DNA of 64,000 nucleotides from NCBI RefSeq assembly GCF_021044755.1, contig NZ_JAJNOR010000001.1, positions 372,001 through 436,000 of the forward strand, given 5' to 3'. Shown piece after piece: positions 15,772-25,064 of this stretch (within the stretch, counting starts at the first letter, position 1; each line of letters starts with the position of its first letter). Both the position numbers and the translations under genes were made by a program. A model generated the notes under the pieces. That model had not been told where the DNA came from. It did no database searches and saw only the letters and a list, made by a program, of their open reading frames with translations. This stretch comes from Lientehia hominis (GTDB lineage: Bacteria > Bacillota > Clostridia > Lachnospirales > Lachnospiraceae).

Positions 15772-17479
15772 AAATCCAATGCGGAAAAACGGAAAGTTCT
15801 ATATAGGCATGGTTTTAAATGTGCTTGAGGGTATGCTGTCCGGTTTCAACTTCTTTCTCTTATATGAAGTTATGAAAATGCTATGGGCCGGAAAAGTTAA
15901 TTTCTCATTCTTGCTTTACTCAGCGCTGTCTCTCGCAGGGATATTTGTTTTAAGAATTATTGTTTATGGAATCGGATATACGGAAAGTCAGATTGGCGGT
16001 GCTGCGGTGAGCAACCGCATCCGGTTGTTTTTGGGTAATAAAATCAAGAAAATACCTTTGTCACGGTTCACCCAGGGGCAAACTGGACAATACATCAATA
16101 TTATCACAAGTGATGTAAATAATTATGAAAAAATCTTGACGCATACTGTTGGCGATCTGGTGAAGTACATTGCCTTTTGCCTGATGATGATTGTTTTTGT
16201 TGGCTATATCTGGCTTCCGGGCGGAATTATTCTTGCCTGTGTAGAACTGGTATTGATTCCATTTTTGTGGCTCTCTTTCCGGGTTGTCAAAAAATACGGA
16301 ACAGAAAAGAATAAGGTAAGTGCCGAAGCGGTCAGCAGCATTGTTGAATATATTACCGGCATACAGACGTTTCGTGCTTATGGAGTAGGCGGCACAAAAA
16401 ATAAAACGGTTACTTCAGACTTGAAGAAATTCAGCGATGTAAGTTACGACTATGAAAAACATGGCATTCCCACCAATGCCATTCAATGTGTTTTCCTTTG
16501 GTTAGGACTTCCTATTATGGTCATAGCGGCTTCCGGCCCCCTGCTTTCAGGAAAATTAGACCCTGTTTCCTATTTACTTATTTGTATGCTGCCTATGCTT
16601 TTGGCAAAATTATCAGATTCTATTTCGCGGGGCCTTATGAGTTATAAAAACCTTAAAATTTCCAGAGATAAAATCATTGACATCATCAACGAGCCGGAAG
16701 AACAAGGAAGTATGGAGCCGCTTCAAACAGCCACCCATGAGATTACTTTTGACCGTGTGGATTTTTCCTATGTTGCAGAGGAACCCGTTTTACAACACAT
16801 TTCTTTTACGGTTTCCGATCAAAAATTGACTGCTATTGTGGGCGATTCCGGTTCGGGTAAATCTACGATTTTGAATTTGATCTCCAAATACTACGAGCCG
16901 ACAGGCGGCACGATTTCCATAGGCGGAAAAGCAATCAACCATGTGGCAGCAGAGCGAGTTTTGGAGCAGATTTCAATGGTAGATCAGGATGTATTTCTAT
17001 TTGATGATACTATTCGTGAAAATATCCGTCACGCCCGCCCAGACGCCACCAACGCAGAAATTGAAGCCGCCTGTAAGGAAGCAAACTGTGATGGCTTTAT
17101 CCGCAAAATGGAGAAAGGCTATGACACACCGACAGGAGAAAACGGCAATCTTCTTTCTGGAGGTGAGCGGCAACGGCTTTCTATCGCTCGTGCCATTTTG
17201 AAAAATAGTCCTATCCTACTCCTGGATGAAGCGACGGCTTCCCTTGACATTGAAAACGAATTGGCCGTAAAAGAGGCGATTTCCAATCTGCTAAAAGCTA
17301 AAAAAACCGTTGTGATGATTGCACATACATTGTCTATCGTTAAAAATGCAGATCAGATACTTGTTGTATCTGGTGGAAGAATAGCCGAGGCCGGTACGCA
17401 TTATGAGCTTTTATCGCAAAACGGCAAGTATGCGGCCATGTGGAAAGCAGAGCAAAAACTTTCAGTTTCGAGGCTTTGA
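15764..17479 (+). CDS. ABC exporter-fold half transporter 2 (YbtP/YbtQ-like)
   Basis: 571 residues, the partner of the preceding gene. The membrane domain is followed by VGDSGSGKSTI (Walker A), LSGGERQR (signature) and LLLDEATASLD (Walker B). The 8-base overlap with its partner and AAGGGGGTACAAAAA before the start indicate coupled translation. It is the last gene of the A/T-richer cluster; hairpins at 17554-17632 follow. Transport direction cannot be read from sequence. Confidence 0.85.
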   Translation: MLENPMRKNGKFYIGMVLNVLEGMLSGFNFFLLYEVMKMLWAGKVNFSFLLYSALSLAGIFVLRIIVYGIGYTESQIGGAAVSNRIRLFLGNKIKKIPLSRFTQGQTGQYINIITSDVNNYEKILTHTVGDLVKYIAFCLMMIVFVGYIWLPGGIILACVELVLIPFLWLSFRVVKKYGTEKNKVSAEAVSSIVEYITGIQTFRAYGVGGTKNKTVTSDLKKFSDVSYDYEKHGIPTNAIQCVFLWLGLPIMVIAASGPLLSGKLDPVSYLLICMLPMLLAKLSDSISRGLMSYKNLKISRDKIIDIINEPEEQGSMEPLQTATHEITFDRVDFSYVAEEPVLQHISFTVSDQKLTAIVGDSGSGKSTILNLISKYYEPTGGTISIGGKAINHVAAERVLEQISMVDQDVFLFDDTIRENIRHARPDATNAEIEAACKEANCDGFIRKMEKGYDTPTGENGNLLSGGERQRLSIARAILKNSPILLLDEATASLDIENELAVKEAISNLLKAKKTVVMIAHTLSIVKNADQILVVSGGRIAEAGTHYELLSQNGKYAAMWKAEQKLSVSRL

Positions 17480-17553
17480 AATGCAAGACCGTTACATAGC
17501 ATGGCGAAATATTATGAGGGAGAAACTTTCTTCCTCTGTTTCGCTGTGTCTGT

Positions 17554-17632
17554 GCAGCGGTTTTTTGATTATTTCGGAAAGCCGCTGCAATTTCAAAAAG
17601 ATGGCGCTGCAACCTTCCGGCTGCAGCGCCAT
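17554..17632. terminator. Two hairpins closing the ECF/ABC cluster
   Basis: A first imperfect hairpin (GCAGCGG...GCCGCTGC, 17554-17587) and a second with perfect 11-bp arms (17601-17611 and 17622-17632). The T tract after the second is interrupted (CCTACATACTTTTCC). It lies between the convergent ABC gene and the EF-G paralogue, so either strand could use it. Nothing else is recognisable in 17480-17696. Confidence 0.55.
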
Positions 17633-17696
17633 CCTACATACTTTTCCTTTCGTTACCGCATCCCGGATAAGCGGGATTCTTTCTTTTTTCTTTACC

Positions 17697-19778
17697 TTAC
17701 TCTTCCGCCGCCCTCGCCGCGATTTCTTTTGCCTGAACATCACCGGGAGCCTGCTCGTAACGGGTGAACTCATATTCAAAATCGCCGATTCCACCTGTCA
17801 TGGAACGAAGATCCGTGGAATATCCAATCAGCTCTGACATGGGAATATCCGCCTCGATGACCTGGTTTCCCGCATGGTCGGGATTCATCCCCAGCACACG
17901 TCCCCGTCTCTTGTTCAGATCACCCATAATATCACCTGTGAACCGATCCGGCACGATAACCTTCATAGAAGCGATAGGTTCCAGAAGGACCGGCTTCGCA
18001 TCCGGCTCGGAAAACGCCTTTTTCACCGCCAGAATAGTCGCCATCTTAAACGCCATCTCGGAGGAATCCACTGCGTGATAAGAACCGAATACCAAAGTCG
18101 CTTTCAGACCCACCACCGGATATCCGGCCAGCGGTCCTTTCAGGACGGATTCCTGGATACCCTTTTCCACCGCGGGGAAATAGTTTCTCGGAACGACGCC
18201 GCCTACGATCTTTTCCTCAAACACATACGGCTTTCCCAGATCGCCGGAGGGTTCGAACTCAATGACGACATCTCCGTACTGCCCATGTCCGCCGGACTGC
18301 TTTTTATGTTTGCCCTGTACCTTGACTTTTCCTTTGATGGTCTCGCGGAAAGCAATTTTCGGCTTGGACAGTTCCACCTCCACTTTATAGCGGCTGAACA
18401 GCTTGCTTACCACTACCTCCAGCTGCTGGTCACCAATCCCATAAAGGAGACTCTGCCTGTTTTCTTTATCAACGACCGACTTAAGCGTCAGATCCTCTTC
18501 CATCAGCTTGCCGAGAGCACCTGCGATCTTATCCTCATCTCCTTTGTTCTTCGCCTTGTAGCTCATATATGTATAAGGCTTGGAGATGGCAGGTCTGTCA
18601 AATACCACCGGAACTGCCTTTGTGGAGAGCGTATCTCCTGTATTCGTCACGGTCAGCTTCGGAATGGCTCCGATATCACCGCTTCTTAACGCCGACACCT
18701 CAATGGCCTCTTTGCCGCGCATCACGTACAGCTTCGCGACCTTCTCCTCTGCTTCCTTATTCGCGTTATAGAGAGCTGAATCCGGACGGAGCACGCCGGA
18801 GCAGACCTTCACGTAAGAATATTTTCCAATAAAGGGATCCACCAGAGTCTTCCAGACCTTCACGCTGAGAGGATTTGCATCCTGGTAATTCGCTTCGAAG
18901 ATATCTCCTGTAACCGCGTTGGTCCCCGCAAGCTCCAGTTTTTCCGGCGAGGCAAAATATTTTTCCACCGCCTGCAGGAGCATCGTAGTGCCCTGTCCGT
19001 TTACGCCGGCGCCCATGAGTACCGGAACGATCGAGCCGTCCATCACATGAGTCCTGAGTGCGATGGAAATCTCATCATATGTAAACTCTTCACCGGCAAA
19101 ATACCGGTCCATGTATTCTTCACTTGTCTCCGCCACGGATTCCATCAGTGCCTCCCGGCAAAGCTCCAGGTTTTTCATGGAGTACTCCGGAATCTCACAT
19201 TCCTCATAGTCGCTCAGGCTTAGGAATCTCCTGCCCTTCATCTTGACCACGTTCACGAAACCTACAAACCGTTCGTTCTCACGGATGGGCAGATGGAACG
19301 GAGCGATCTTCTTTCCATAAAGCCCCTGCAGGTCCTCTACGATCTGCCGATAGCTGGCGTTGTCATCATCCATATTTGTAACAAAGATAATCCTGGGCAG
19401 ATTATGCTTCTCGCAGAAATCCCATGCCTTTTGGGTTCCCACTTCTACACCGGATTTTCCATTTATCACGATAATCGCCGCGTCTGCGACGTCTAGAGCC
19501 TCTTCCACTTCTCCCACAAAATCAAAATAGCCGGGAGTGTCCAAAAAATTAATCTTAATCCCTTCCCACATGATGGGAATCACAGTTGTGGAAATCGAAA
19601 ACAGACGTTTTGTTTCTTCTTTATCGAAATCGCTTATGGTATTTCCGTCCGTTATTTTACCCTGACGCGTGGTAACTCCGGTGACATGTGCCATCGCTTC
19701 CACCAGAGTCGTCTTACCTGCGCCTCCATGCCCCAATAATACGACGTTGCGAATTCTTTCCGATTCAAAAACGTTCAT
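17697..19778 (-). CDS. EF-G-like translational GTPase (FusA paralogue)
   Basis: 693 residues with the full EF-G layout: G1 GHGGAGKTT, G2 region with SDFDKEETKR, G3 DTPGYFDF, then domains II-V (KHKKQSGGHGQYGDVVIEFEP; RRGRVLGMNPDHAGNQVIEADIP). The G4 motif, normally NKMD, reads TNMD in IIFVTNMDDDNAS, and the G5 serine is replaced (MGAGVNG). It belongs to the secondary EF-G branch of Firmicutes (EF-G2-like); whether it translocates, recycles or protects ribosomes is unclear. The start at 19778 has AAGGGAGGAAGTATCTT; upstream in-frame codons are not needed. Confidence 0.88.
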   Translation of the reverse strand: MNVFESERIRNVVLLGHGGAGKTTLVEAMAHVTGVTTRQGKITDGNTISDFDKEETKRLFSISTTVIPIMWEGIKINFLDTPGYFDFVGEVEEALDVADAAIIVINGKSGVEVGTQKAWDFCEKHNLPRIIFVTNMDDDNASYRQIVEDLQGLYGKKIAPFHLPIRENERFVGFVNVVKMKGRRFLSLSDYEECEIPEYSMKNLELCREALMESVAETSEEYMDRYFAGEEFTYDEISIALRTHVMDGSIVPVLMGAGVNGQGTTMLLQAVEKYFASPEKLELAGTNAVTGDIFEANYQDANPLSVKVWKTLVDPFIGKYSYVKVCSGVLRPDSALYNANKEAEEKVAKLYVMRGKEAIEVSALRSGDIGAIPKLTVTNTGDTLSTKAVPVVFDRPAISKPYTYMSYKAKNKGDEDKIAGALGKLMEEDLTLKSVVDKENRQSLLYGIGDQQLEVVVSKLFSRYKVEVELSKPKIAFRETIKGKVKVQGKHKKQSGGHGQYGDVVIEFEPSGDLGKPYVFEEKIVGGVVPRNYFPAVEKGIQESVLKGPLAGYPVVGLKATLVFGSYHAVDSSEMAFKMATILAVKKAFSEPDAKPVLLEPIASMKVIVPDRFTGDIMGDLNKRRGRVLGMNPDHAGNQVIEADIPMSELIGYSTDLRSMTGGIGDFEYEFTRYEQAPGDVQAKEIAARAAEE

Positions 19779-19873
19779 AAGATACTTCCTCCCTTTTTTC
19801 TGTATTTGTCCCCACGCCGTCCCAAAATCTGACGGCAAGATGTCATAAATCCCTCATCCCAAGACTTAGTTAT

Positions 19874-19902
19874 ATTGTACTAAAAAGTTTTGAGAATAGC
19901 AA
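19874..19902 (-). promoter_or_regulatory. Promoter of the EF-G paralogue
   Basis: Minus-strand TTGCTA (19897-19902) and TACAAT (19874-19879), spacer 17. Confidence 0.65.
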
Positions 19903-19961
19903 CAAAAATATCTGAATTGTATAAAACACTTTATCCCGTTACGCTTTAACGTGAAAAAGCG

Positions 19962-19990
19962 TTGACAAAGCCGGTTTTCTGATTTACAAT
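19962..19990 (+). promoter_or_regulatory. Promoter of the aroF-tyrA-aroA operon
   Basis: TTGACA (19962-19967) and TACAAT (19985-19990), spacer 17, start near 19997. No attenuator or T-box is seen in the 30-base leader, so control is probably at enzyme level. Confidence 0.85.
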
Positions 19991-20028
19991 ACCCATGGTA
20001 TGAGGAAATACAGAAAGGACATGACATT

Positions 20029-21045
20029 ATGATCATCATTATGAAACCCGGCGTTACCCGAGGAAATGTGGACCACATTGTAGAAATGATCGAATCCAAA
20101 GGACTGACTGCTCATCTTTCCCAGGGCTCCCAGGTAACCATCATCGGCGTAGTGGGCGATAAGACTAAACTGGCCCATTCCAATATAGAAATTGCTCCCG
20201 GCGTGGACAGGATCGTTCCGGTCACCGAAAGCTATAAGCTGACAAATAAAAAATTCCATCCTGAGGATTCCACCATTACCGTCGGAAACGTCTCCATCGG
20301 CCCGAAAACTCTGACTATCATGGCCGGCCCCTGTGCCGTGGAAAGCGCGGACCAGGTCATGGAAACGGCTATGGCTGTAAAAAAAGCCGGCGCTTCCATG
20401 CTGCGGGGAGGCGCTTACAAACCCCGTACCTCTCCCTACTCCTTCCAGGGGCTGGAGGAAACAGGCCTTCAATATATGAAGGATGCCGGAGAAGCCGCAG
20501 ATCTGCGGACCATCTGTGAGGTGACCAGCATCCATGCACTGGAAATCGCCGTTAAATATGTGGACATGATACAGATCGGCGCCAGAAACATGCAGAATTT
20601 TGAGCTGTTAAAAGAGGTCGGCAAGACCGGCATTCCCGTGATGCTGAAGCGCGGTCTCTCCGCCACCATCGATGAATGGCTGAACGCCGCCGAATACATA
20701 GTGGCCGAGGGAAATGCCAATGTGGTCCTATGTGAACGCGGCATCCGTACCTTTGAAAAAGCCACCAGGAATACTCTGGATTTAAGTGCAGTGCCTGTTC
20801 TTAAGGCCAAGACTCATCTGCCGGTCATCGTGGACCCCAGCCACGCCACCGGAGTCCGCGCTTACGTAGCTCCCCTTTCAAAGGCGGCCATCGCGGCGGG
20901 AGCCGACGGCCTGATGGTAGAAGTACATCCCTGCCCGGAGTGCGCTCTCTCCGACGGGCCCCAGTCCCTGACTTTCGAAGACTTCAATCAGCTCTGCGAT
21001 AATCTTGATCCCTACGCCAAACTGGCAGGAAGGACGTTCCGATGA
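20029..21045 (+). CDS. aroF: 3-deoxy-7-phosphoheptulonate synthase (type I beta)
   Basis: 338 residues. It condenses phosphoenolpyruvate with erythrose 4-phosphate, the first step of the shikimate pathway. An N-terminal ferredoxin-like regulatory domain of about 70 residues (MIIIMKPGVTRGNVDHIVEMI) precedes the barrel, which shows MAGPCAVES, GGAYKPRTSPYSFQG, QIGARNMQNFELL, VMLKRG and VDPSHATG. The N-terminal domain is that of AroG-beta enzymes, where it mediates Tyr/Phe inhibition. It overlaps tyrA by four bases (ATGA). Confidence 0.96.
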   Translation: MIIIMKPGVTRGNVDHIVEMIESKGLTAHLSQGSQVTIIGVVGDKTKLAHSNIEIAPGVDRIVPVTESYKLTNKKFHPEDSTITVGNVSIGPKTLTIMAGPCAVESADQVMETAMAVKKAGASMLRGGAYKPRTSPYSFQGLEETGLQYMKDAGEAADLRTICEVTSIHALEIAVKYVDMIQIGARNMQNFELLKEVGKTGIPVMLKRGLSATIDEWLNAAEYIVAEGNANVVLCERGIRTFEKATRNTLDLSAVPVLKAKTHLPVIVDPSHATGVRAYVAPLSKAAIAAGADGLMVEVHPCPECALSDGPQSLTFEDFNQLCDNLDPYAKLAGRTFR

Positions 21046-22139
21046 ATGATCTGACATTCGGCTTTATCGGCCTGGGCCTTATCGGAGGCTCCATTGCCAA
21101 GGGCCTCAAACGTGCCAACCGGAATCACCGTATCATGGCTTACGCCCGCCACCGCTCCACCTTAGATGCAGCACTCAGGGACGGGACCATTGACGAAGCT
21201 TTGGAGGGAGTGGACGATAATCTTTTGAGATGCGACTACATTTTCCTGTGCACCCCGGTCTCTTACAATGAAGAATATCTGACAGCCATCCGGCCCCACC
21301 TTAGAAAGGATGCCATCCTCACCGATGTGGGAAGCGTAAAGACAAATATTCATGAAGCGGTCGGGAATATGGGACTGGAGGCCAATTTCATCGGCGGCCA
21401 TCCCATGGCCGGTTCTGAAAAAAGCGGCTACAAGTATTCCACTGACCACCTGGTGGAAAACGCCTATTATGTGATCACGCCCACGCCCTTTTCTCCGCCG
21501 GAAAAGGTGGAGGAGCTGCGCCGGCTGGCTTTGTCGCTGTCGGCCCTCCCCCTGATCTTAGATTATCGACAGCACGATTATATCGTCGCCGGCATCAGTC
21601 ATCTTCCGCACCTCATTGCTTCCAGTCTCGTGAATCTGGTTAAGGATAAAGATACTCCCGAACAAACGATGAAGCTGGTAGCCGCCGGAGGCTTTAAGGA
21701 CATTACAAGAATCGCCTCCTCCTCTCCTGTCATGTGGCAGCAGATCTGTGCGACCAATCGGGAAAACATCCAGGCCATCCTCGGAGACTATATCGCTTCT
21801 TTAGAGCAGGTACGAACGGCAGTGGCAGGAGGCGATGACCAGGCTGTATACGATTTATTCGATACCTCCAGAGAATACAGGAATTCCATACCGGACCGTT
21901 CTTCCGGCCCGATCAAAAAGGAATACTCTCTGTACTGCGATATCGTGGATGAATCAGGGGCCATCGCTACCATCGCCACCATTCTGGCAGCACATCAGAT
22001 CAGCATCAAGAACATCGGGATCATACACAACCGTGAGTTTGAGGAAGGCGTCCTTAAAATAGAATTTTATGAGGAGGATGCTTCCATAAGAGCGGTCGAT
22101 CTGCTGACTCAATGCCGCTATACTGTCTATCACAGGTAA
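21042..22139 (+). CDS. tyrA: Prephenate dehydrogenase
   Basis: 365 residues. It oxidises prephenate to 4-hydroxyphenylpyruvate for tyrosine synthesis. The NAD loop is GLGLIGGSIAKGL near residue 10; TDVGSVKTNIHEA, GGHPMAGSEKSG and ISHLPHLIASSL are the substrate-site segments. The C-terminal ~75 residues (DESGAIATIATILAAHQISIKNIGI) form an ACT domain, a likely tyrosine sensor. AGGAAGGACGTTCCG precedes the start inside aroF. Confidence 0.95.
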   Translation: MNDLTFGFIGLGLIGGSIAKGLKRANRNHRIMAYARHRSTLDAALRDGTIDEALEGVDDNLLRCDYIFLCTPVSYNEEYLTAIRPHLRKDAILTDVGSVKTNIHEAVGNMGLEANFIGGHPMAGSEKSGYKYSTDHLVENAYYVITPTPFSPPEKVEELRRLALSLSALPLILDYRQHDYIVAGISHLPHLIASSLVNLVKDKDTPEQTMKLVAAGGFKDITRIASSSPVMWQQICATNRENIQAILGDYIASLEQVRTAVAGGDDQAVYDLFDTSREYRNSIPDRSSGPIKKEYSLYCDIVDESGAIATIATILAAHQISIKNIGIIHNREFEEGVLKIEFYEEDASIRAVDLLTQCRYTVYHR

Positions 22140-22181
22140 AGAGACAACATAGACCAGTACCCCCAGATTTGAGGTAAAAAC

Positions 22182-23447
22182 ATGACAAGACCATTAAAAG
22201 GGGAAATCACTGTACCCGGTGATAAATCCATTTCCCATAGAAGCATCATGCTCGGCGCACTGGCCCGCGGCACCACGCGGGTGAAAAATTTTCTCCAGGG
22301 CGCCGACTGTCTGTCCACCATCGGCTGCTTCCGGGCAATGGGCATCCCCGTCGAAAATAACGGAACAGAGGTACTCATCCGCGGAAAAGGACTCCACGGG
22401 CTTCAGGCTCCGAAAGGCATCCTGGACTGCGGAAACAGCGGTACCACTGTCCGCCTGATATCCGGCATCCTCTCCGCACAGGATTTTTCCACAGAGCTGA
22501 CCGGAGACTCTTCTATCCAGAAGCGCCCCATGGCCCGGATCATCACTCCTCTTTCCAAAATGGGAGCCGATATCGTAAGCATACGCGGGAATGGCTGTAC
22601 CCCCCTCCGTATCCGCGGACAGAAACTGCATGGCATTCATTATGAGTCGCCTGTGGCCTCCGCGCAAGTGAAATCCTCCGTCCTTCTGGCCGGCCTCTAT
22701 GCTGACGGCGCCACACAGGTGACGGAGCCACTTGTCTCCCGGAACCACACGGAGCTTATGCTGCAGGCCTTTGGAGCACAGATTGCCACGGAAAACACGA
22801 CGGTATCCATAACGCCTCCTGAAGAGCTCTGTGCACAAGAGGTACTGGTTCCCGGCGATATCTCATCCGCCGCCTATTTCCTGGCTGCGGGAATTTTAGT
22901 GCCCGGTTCCGAACTGCTCTTAAAAAATGTAGGCATAAATCCCACCAGAGACGGGATCCTCCGGGTATTCCAGAATATGGGGGCCGATATCACTCTTTTA
23001 AACCCGCGCATCTGCTCCGGAGAACCGGCCGCTGACATACTGGTGAAATCCGGCGCGCTCCATGGCACGGTAATCGAAGGAGAGATCATCCCCACATTAA
23101 TTGACGAGCTTCCCATCATCGCCGTCGCCGCCTGCTTCGCAGAAGGAACTACGGTCATACGGGACGCTTCCGAATTAAAAGTAAAGGAATCCAACCGTAT
23201 TGCCGTCATGACCGAAGGCCTGTCGGCCATGGGTGCGGATGTAAAAGAAACAGAAGACGGAATGATCATCCGGGGCGGCTTTTCCCTGCACAGAGCAGTC
23301 ATCGACAGCCGTCTGGACCACCGGGTAGCCATGAGCTTCACAGTCGCAGGCCTGGTAAGTGACGGAATTCCGGACATTAAAGGGCGGGACTGCGTGAAGA
23401 TTTCTTACCCGGCTTTTTATGAAGATCTGGAAAAATTATCGAAATAA
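22182..23447 (+). CDS. aroA: 3-phosphoshikimate 1-carboxyvinyltransferase (EPSP synthase)
   Basis: 421 residues. It adds enolpyruvate to shikimate 3-phosphate. Diagnostic motifs are PGDKSISHRSIMLGAL, LDCGNSGTTVRLISG, PVASAQVKSSVLLAGL, VPGDISSAAYF and the late LKVKESNRIAVM. Third gene of the aromatic operon, 42 bases after tyrA with GAGGTAAAAAC before the start. The GNSGTT segment differs from the glyphosate-sensitive GNAGT form (Ser replaces Ala); I do not infer a phenotype from it. Confidence 0.96.
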   Translation: MTRPLKGEITVPGDKSISHRSIMLGALARGTTRVKNFLQGADCLSTIGCFRAMGIPVENNGTEVLIRGKGLHGLQAPKGILDCGNSGTTVRLISGILSAQDFSTELTGDSSIQKRPMARIITPLSKMGADIVSIRGNGCTPLRIRGQKLHGIHYESPVASAQVKSSVLLAGLYADGATQVTEPLVSRNHTELMLQAFGAQIATENTTVSITPPEELCAQEVLVPGDISSAAYFLAAGILVPGSELLLKNVGINPTRDGILRVFQNMGADITLLNPRICSGEPAADILVKSGALHGTVIEGEIIPTLIDELPIIAVAACFAEGTTVIRDASELKVKESNRIAVMTEGLSAMGADVKETEDGMIIRGGFSLHRAVIDSRLDHRVAMSFTVAGLVSDGIPDIKGRDCVKISYPAFYEDLEKLSK

Positions 23448-23540
23448 ATAAGTTTCCTGTATTTTTTACGGCATTTTTTCCCAACATGTGCTATAATGAA
23501 ATAATGTCAATCTAAAATATAAAGAAAGTACAGGTAGCAA

Positions 23541-25001
23541 ATGAATTTTAATGAACTGAATCTACGAAAAGAAATCCTGCGGGCAATCTCAGATATGGGA
23601 TATACGGAAGCCACCGATATTCAGGGAGCAGCCATTCCCTCCATACTGGAGGGCCGGGATGTCACCGGACGTTCCAGCACCGGCACGGGCAAAACCGCCG
23701 CTTTCGGCATCCCCATCGTCCAGAAGACCGCAGATAACTCGGACAAAGCCAGCGTTTTGATCCTTTCTCCCACCAGGGAACTGGCGGTTCAGATAACCGA
23801 TGAGATCCGCAAATACGCAAAATATTTGTCCAATATTTCTGTCGCCGCCGTATATGGTGGCGAGTCCATGACCAATCAAATCCGGATGTTAAAAACCGCG
23901 CGGATCGTCGTGGGAACTCCTGGCCGGGTGATGGACCATCTCCGCCGCAAGACTCTGAAGCTTGACCATCTGCAGACCGTAGTGCTGGATGAGGCCGATG
24001 AAATGCTCAATATGGGCTTCATCGACGATATCCGCAGTATCCTGGAGAGCGCTCCCAGCGAGCATCAGACCATCCTCTTCAGTGCCACTCTTCCGCCGGC
24101 GATCATGAAGATCACAGAAGATTTCCAGACAGACACGATCATTGTCAAGGCTGACAAAGGGCAGCGGACCGTCTCCAGTATCGAGCAGAACTATTATCTC
24201 ATACCAAAGGAACGAAAAGATGATGCGCTGAAGCTTCTCCTGGAATATTGCCGCCCCAAACGAGCTCTGGTGTTCTGCAACACAAAAAAGATGGTCGATG
24301 AGCTTTCCGAATCCCTCTGTGAATCAGGCTTCCGCGCGGCAGGGCTCCACGGCGACCTGAAGCAGAGCCAAAGAAATATCGTCATGAGAGAATTCAAGTC
24401 CGGGCGAAGCGGAATCCTGGTAGCTACAGATGTAGCGGCAAGAGGGATTGACGTGGACGATGTGGAAGCCGTTTTTAACTATGACATTCCTCAGGAAAAT
24501 GAATACTACATCCACCGTATCGGCCGAACAGGACGCGCAGGAAAATCCGGCTCCAGTCATACGCTGGTCACAAACCGCAAACAGCTTATGCAGCTTCATG
24601 AAATCGAACGGTATGTGGGGATGTCCATAAGGGAAAAACCGATTCCAACGCTTGAGAGCATAGCAGCCTCCGGCACTGCGGAACTGGCCGACATCATCCG
24701 CAGACAGGTGAGCAAGGGCATAGACCAGCAGTATCTCGCTCTTGTCAGCCAGCTGAAGGAAGAGGGCTATTCTGCGGAGACGGTTGCCGCCGCCCTCTGC
24801 GAGCGGCTCCAGAAAAAGAACAAACGGCTCTCTTCCGTCCAGGACGTCTATCCTCTGGTGCTTGGAAGAGAAAAGGAATCCCGTAGGCGCAAACCCCGGT
24901 ATGACAGCAGGGATTACGGAAAAAGAGAGTTCCCCAAAGGCTTCAAAGGAAAAAAAGACGGCGGGCACAGTAAGCGCCGGGGACCGAAATACGATTACTA
25001 A
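23541..25001 (+). CDS. DEAD-box ATP-dependent RNA helicase
   Basis: 486 residues with every DEAD-box motif: ATDIQGAAIP (Q motif), SSTGTGKTAAFG (I), PTRELAVQI (Ia), TPGRVMDHL (Ib), DEAD (II), SAT (III), VATDVAARGIDVD (V) and HRIGRTGRAG (VI). The C-terminal ~110 residues end in a basic, Gly/Lys/Arg-rich tail that probably contacts RNA, as in CshA/DeaD/DbpA-type helicases used for ribosome assembly or mRNA turnover. The ribosome site (AGGTAG) is weak. It is monocistronic, closed by a hairpin at 25024-25049. Confidence 0.95.
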   Translation: MNFNELNLRKEILRAISDMGYTEATDIQGAAIPSILEGRDVTGRSSTGTGKTAAFGIPIVQKTADNSDKASVLILSPTRELAVQITDEIRKYAKYLSNISVAAVYGGESMTNQIRMLKTARIVVGTPGRVMDHLRRKTLKLDHLQTVVLDEADEMLNMGFIDDIRSILESAPSEHQTILFSATLPPAIMKITEDFQTDTIIVKADKGQRTVSSIEQNYYLIPKERKDDALKLLLEYCRPKRALVFCNTKKMVDELSESLCESGFRAAGLHGDLKQSQRNIVMREFKSGRSGILVATDVAARGIDVDDVEAVFNYDIPQENEYYIHRIGRTGRAGKSGSSHTLVTNRKQLMQLHEIERYVGMSIREKPIPTLESIAASGTAELADIIRRQVSKGIDQQYLALVSQLKEEGYSAETVAAALCERLQKKNKRLSSVQDVYPLVLGREKESRRRKPRYDSRDYGKREFPKGFKGKKDGGHSKRRGPKYDY

Positions 25002-25023
25002 ATAGAATATTTCAAATATAAAT

Positions 25024-25054
25024 AAAGAATCCCATAAATGGGATTCTTTATTTT
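25024..25054. terminator. Terminator between the helicase and the Mrp-like operon
   Basis: Perfect 11-bp arms (25024-25034, 25039-25049) followed by ATTTT on the plus strand. It lies between convergent genes and may serve both. Confidence 0.8.
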
Positions 25055-25064
25055 GTCAGCTTTA

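Noticed and set aside
22182..23447. Glyphosate tolerance from the aroA sequence
   Set aside because: The GNSGT variant alone does not establish the class or the phenotype.
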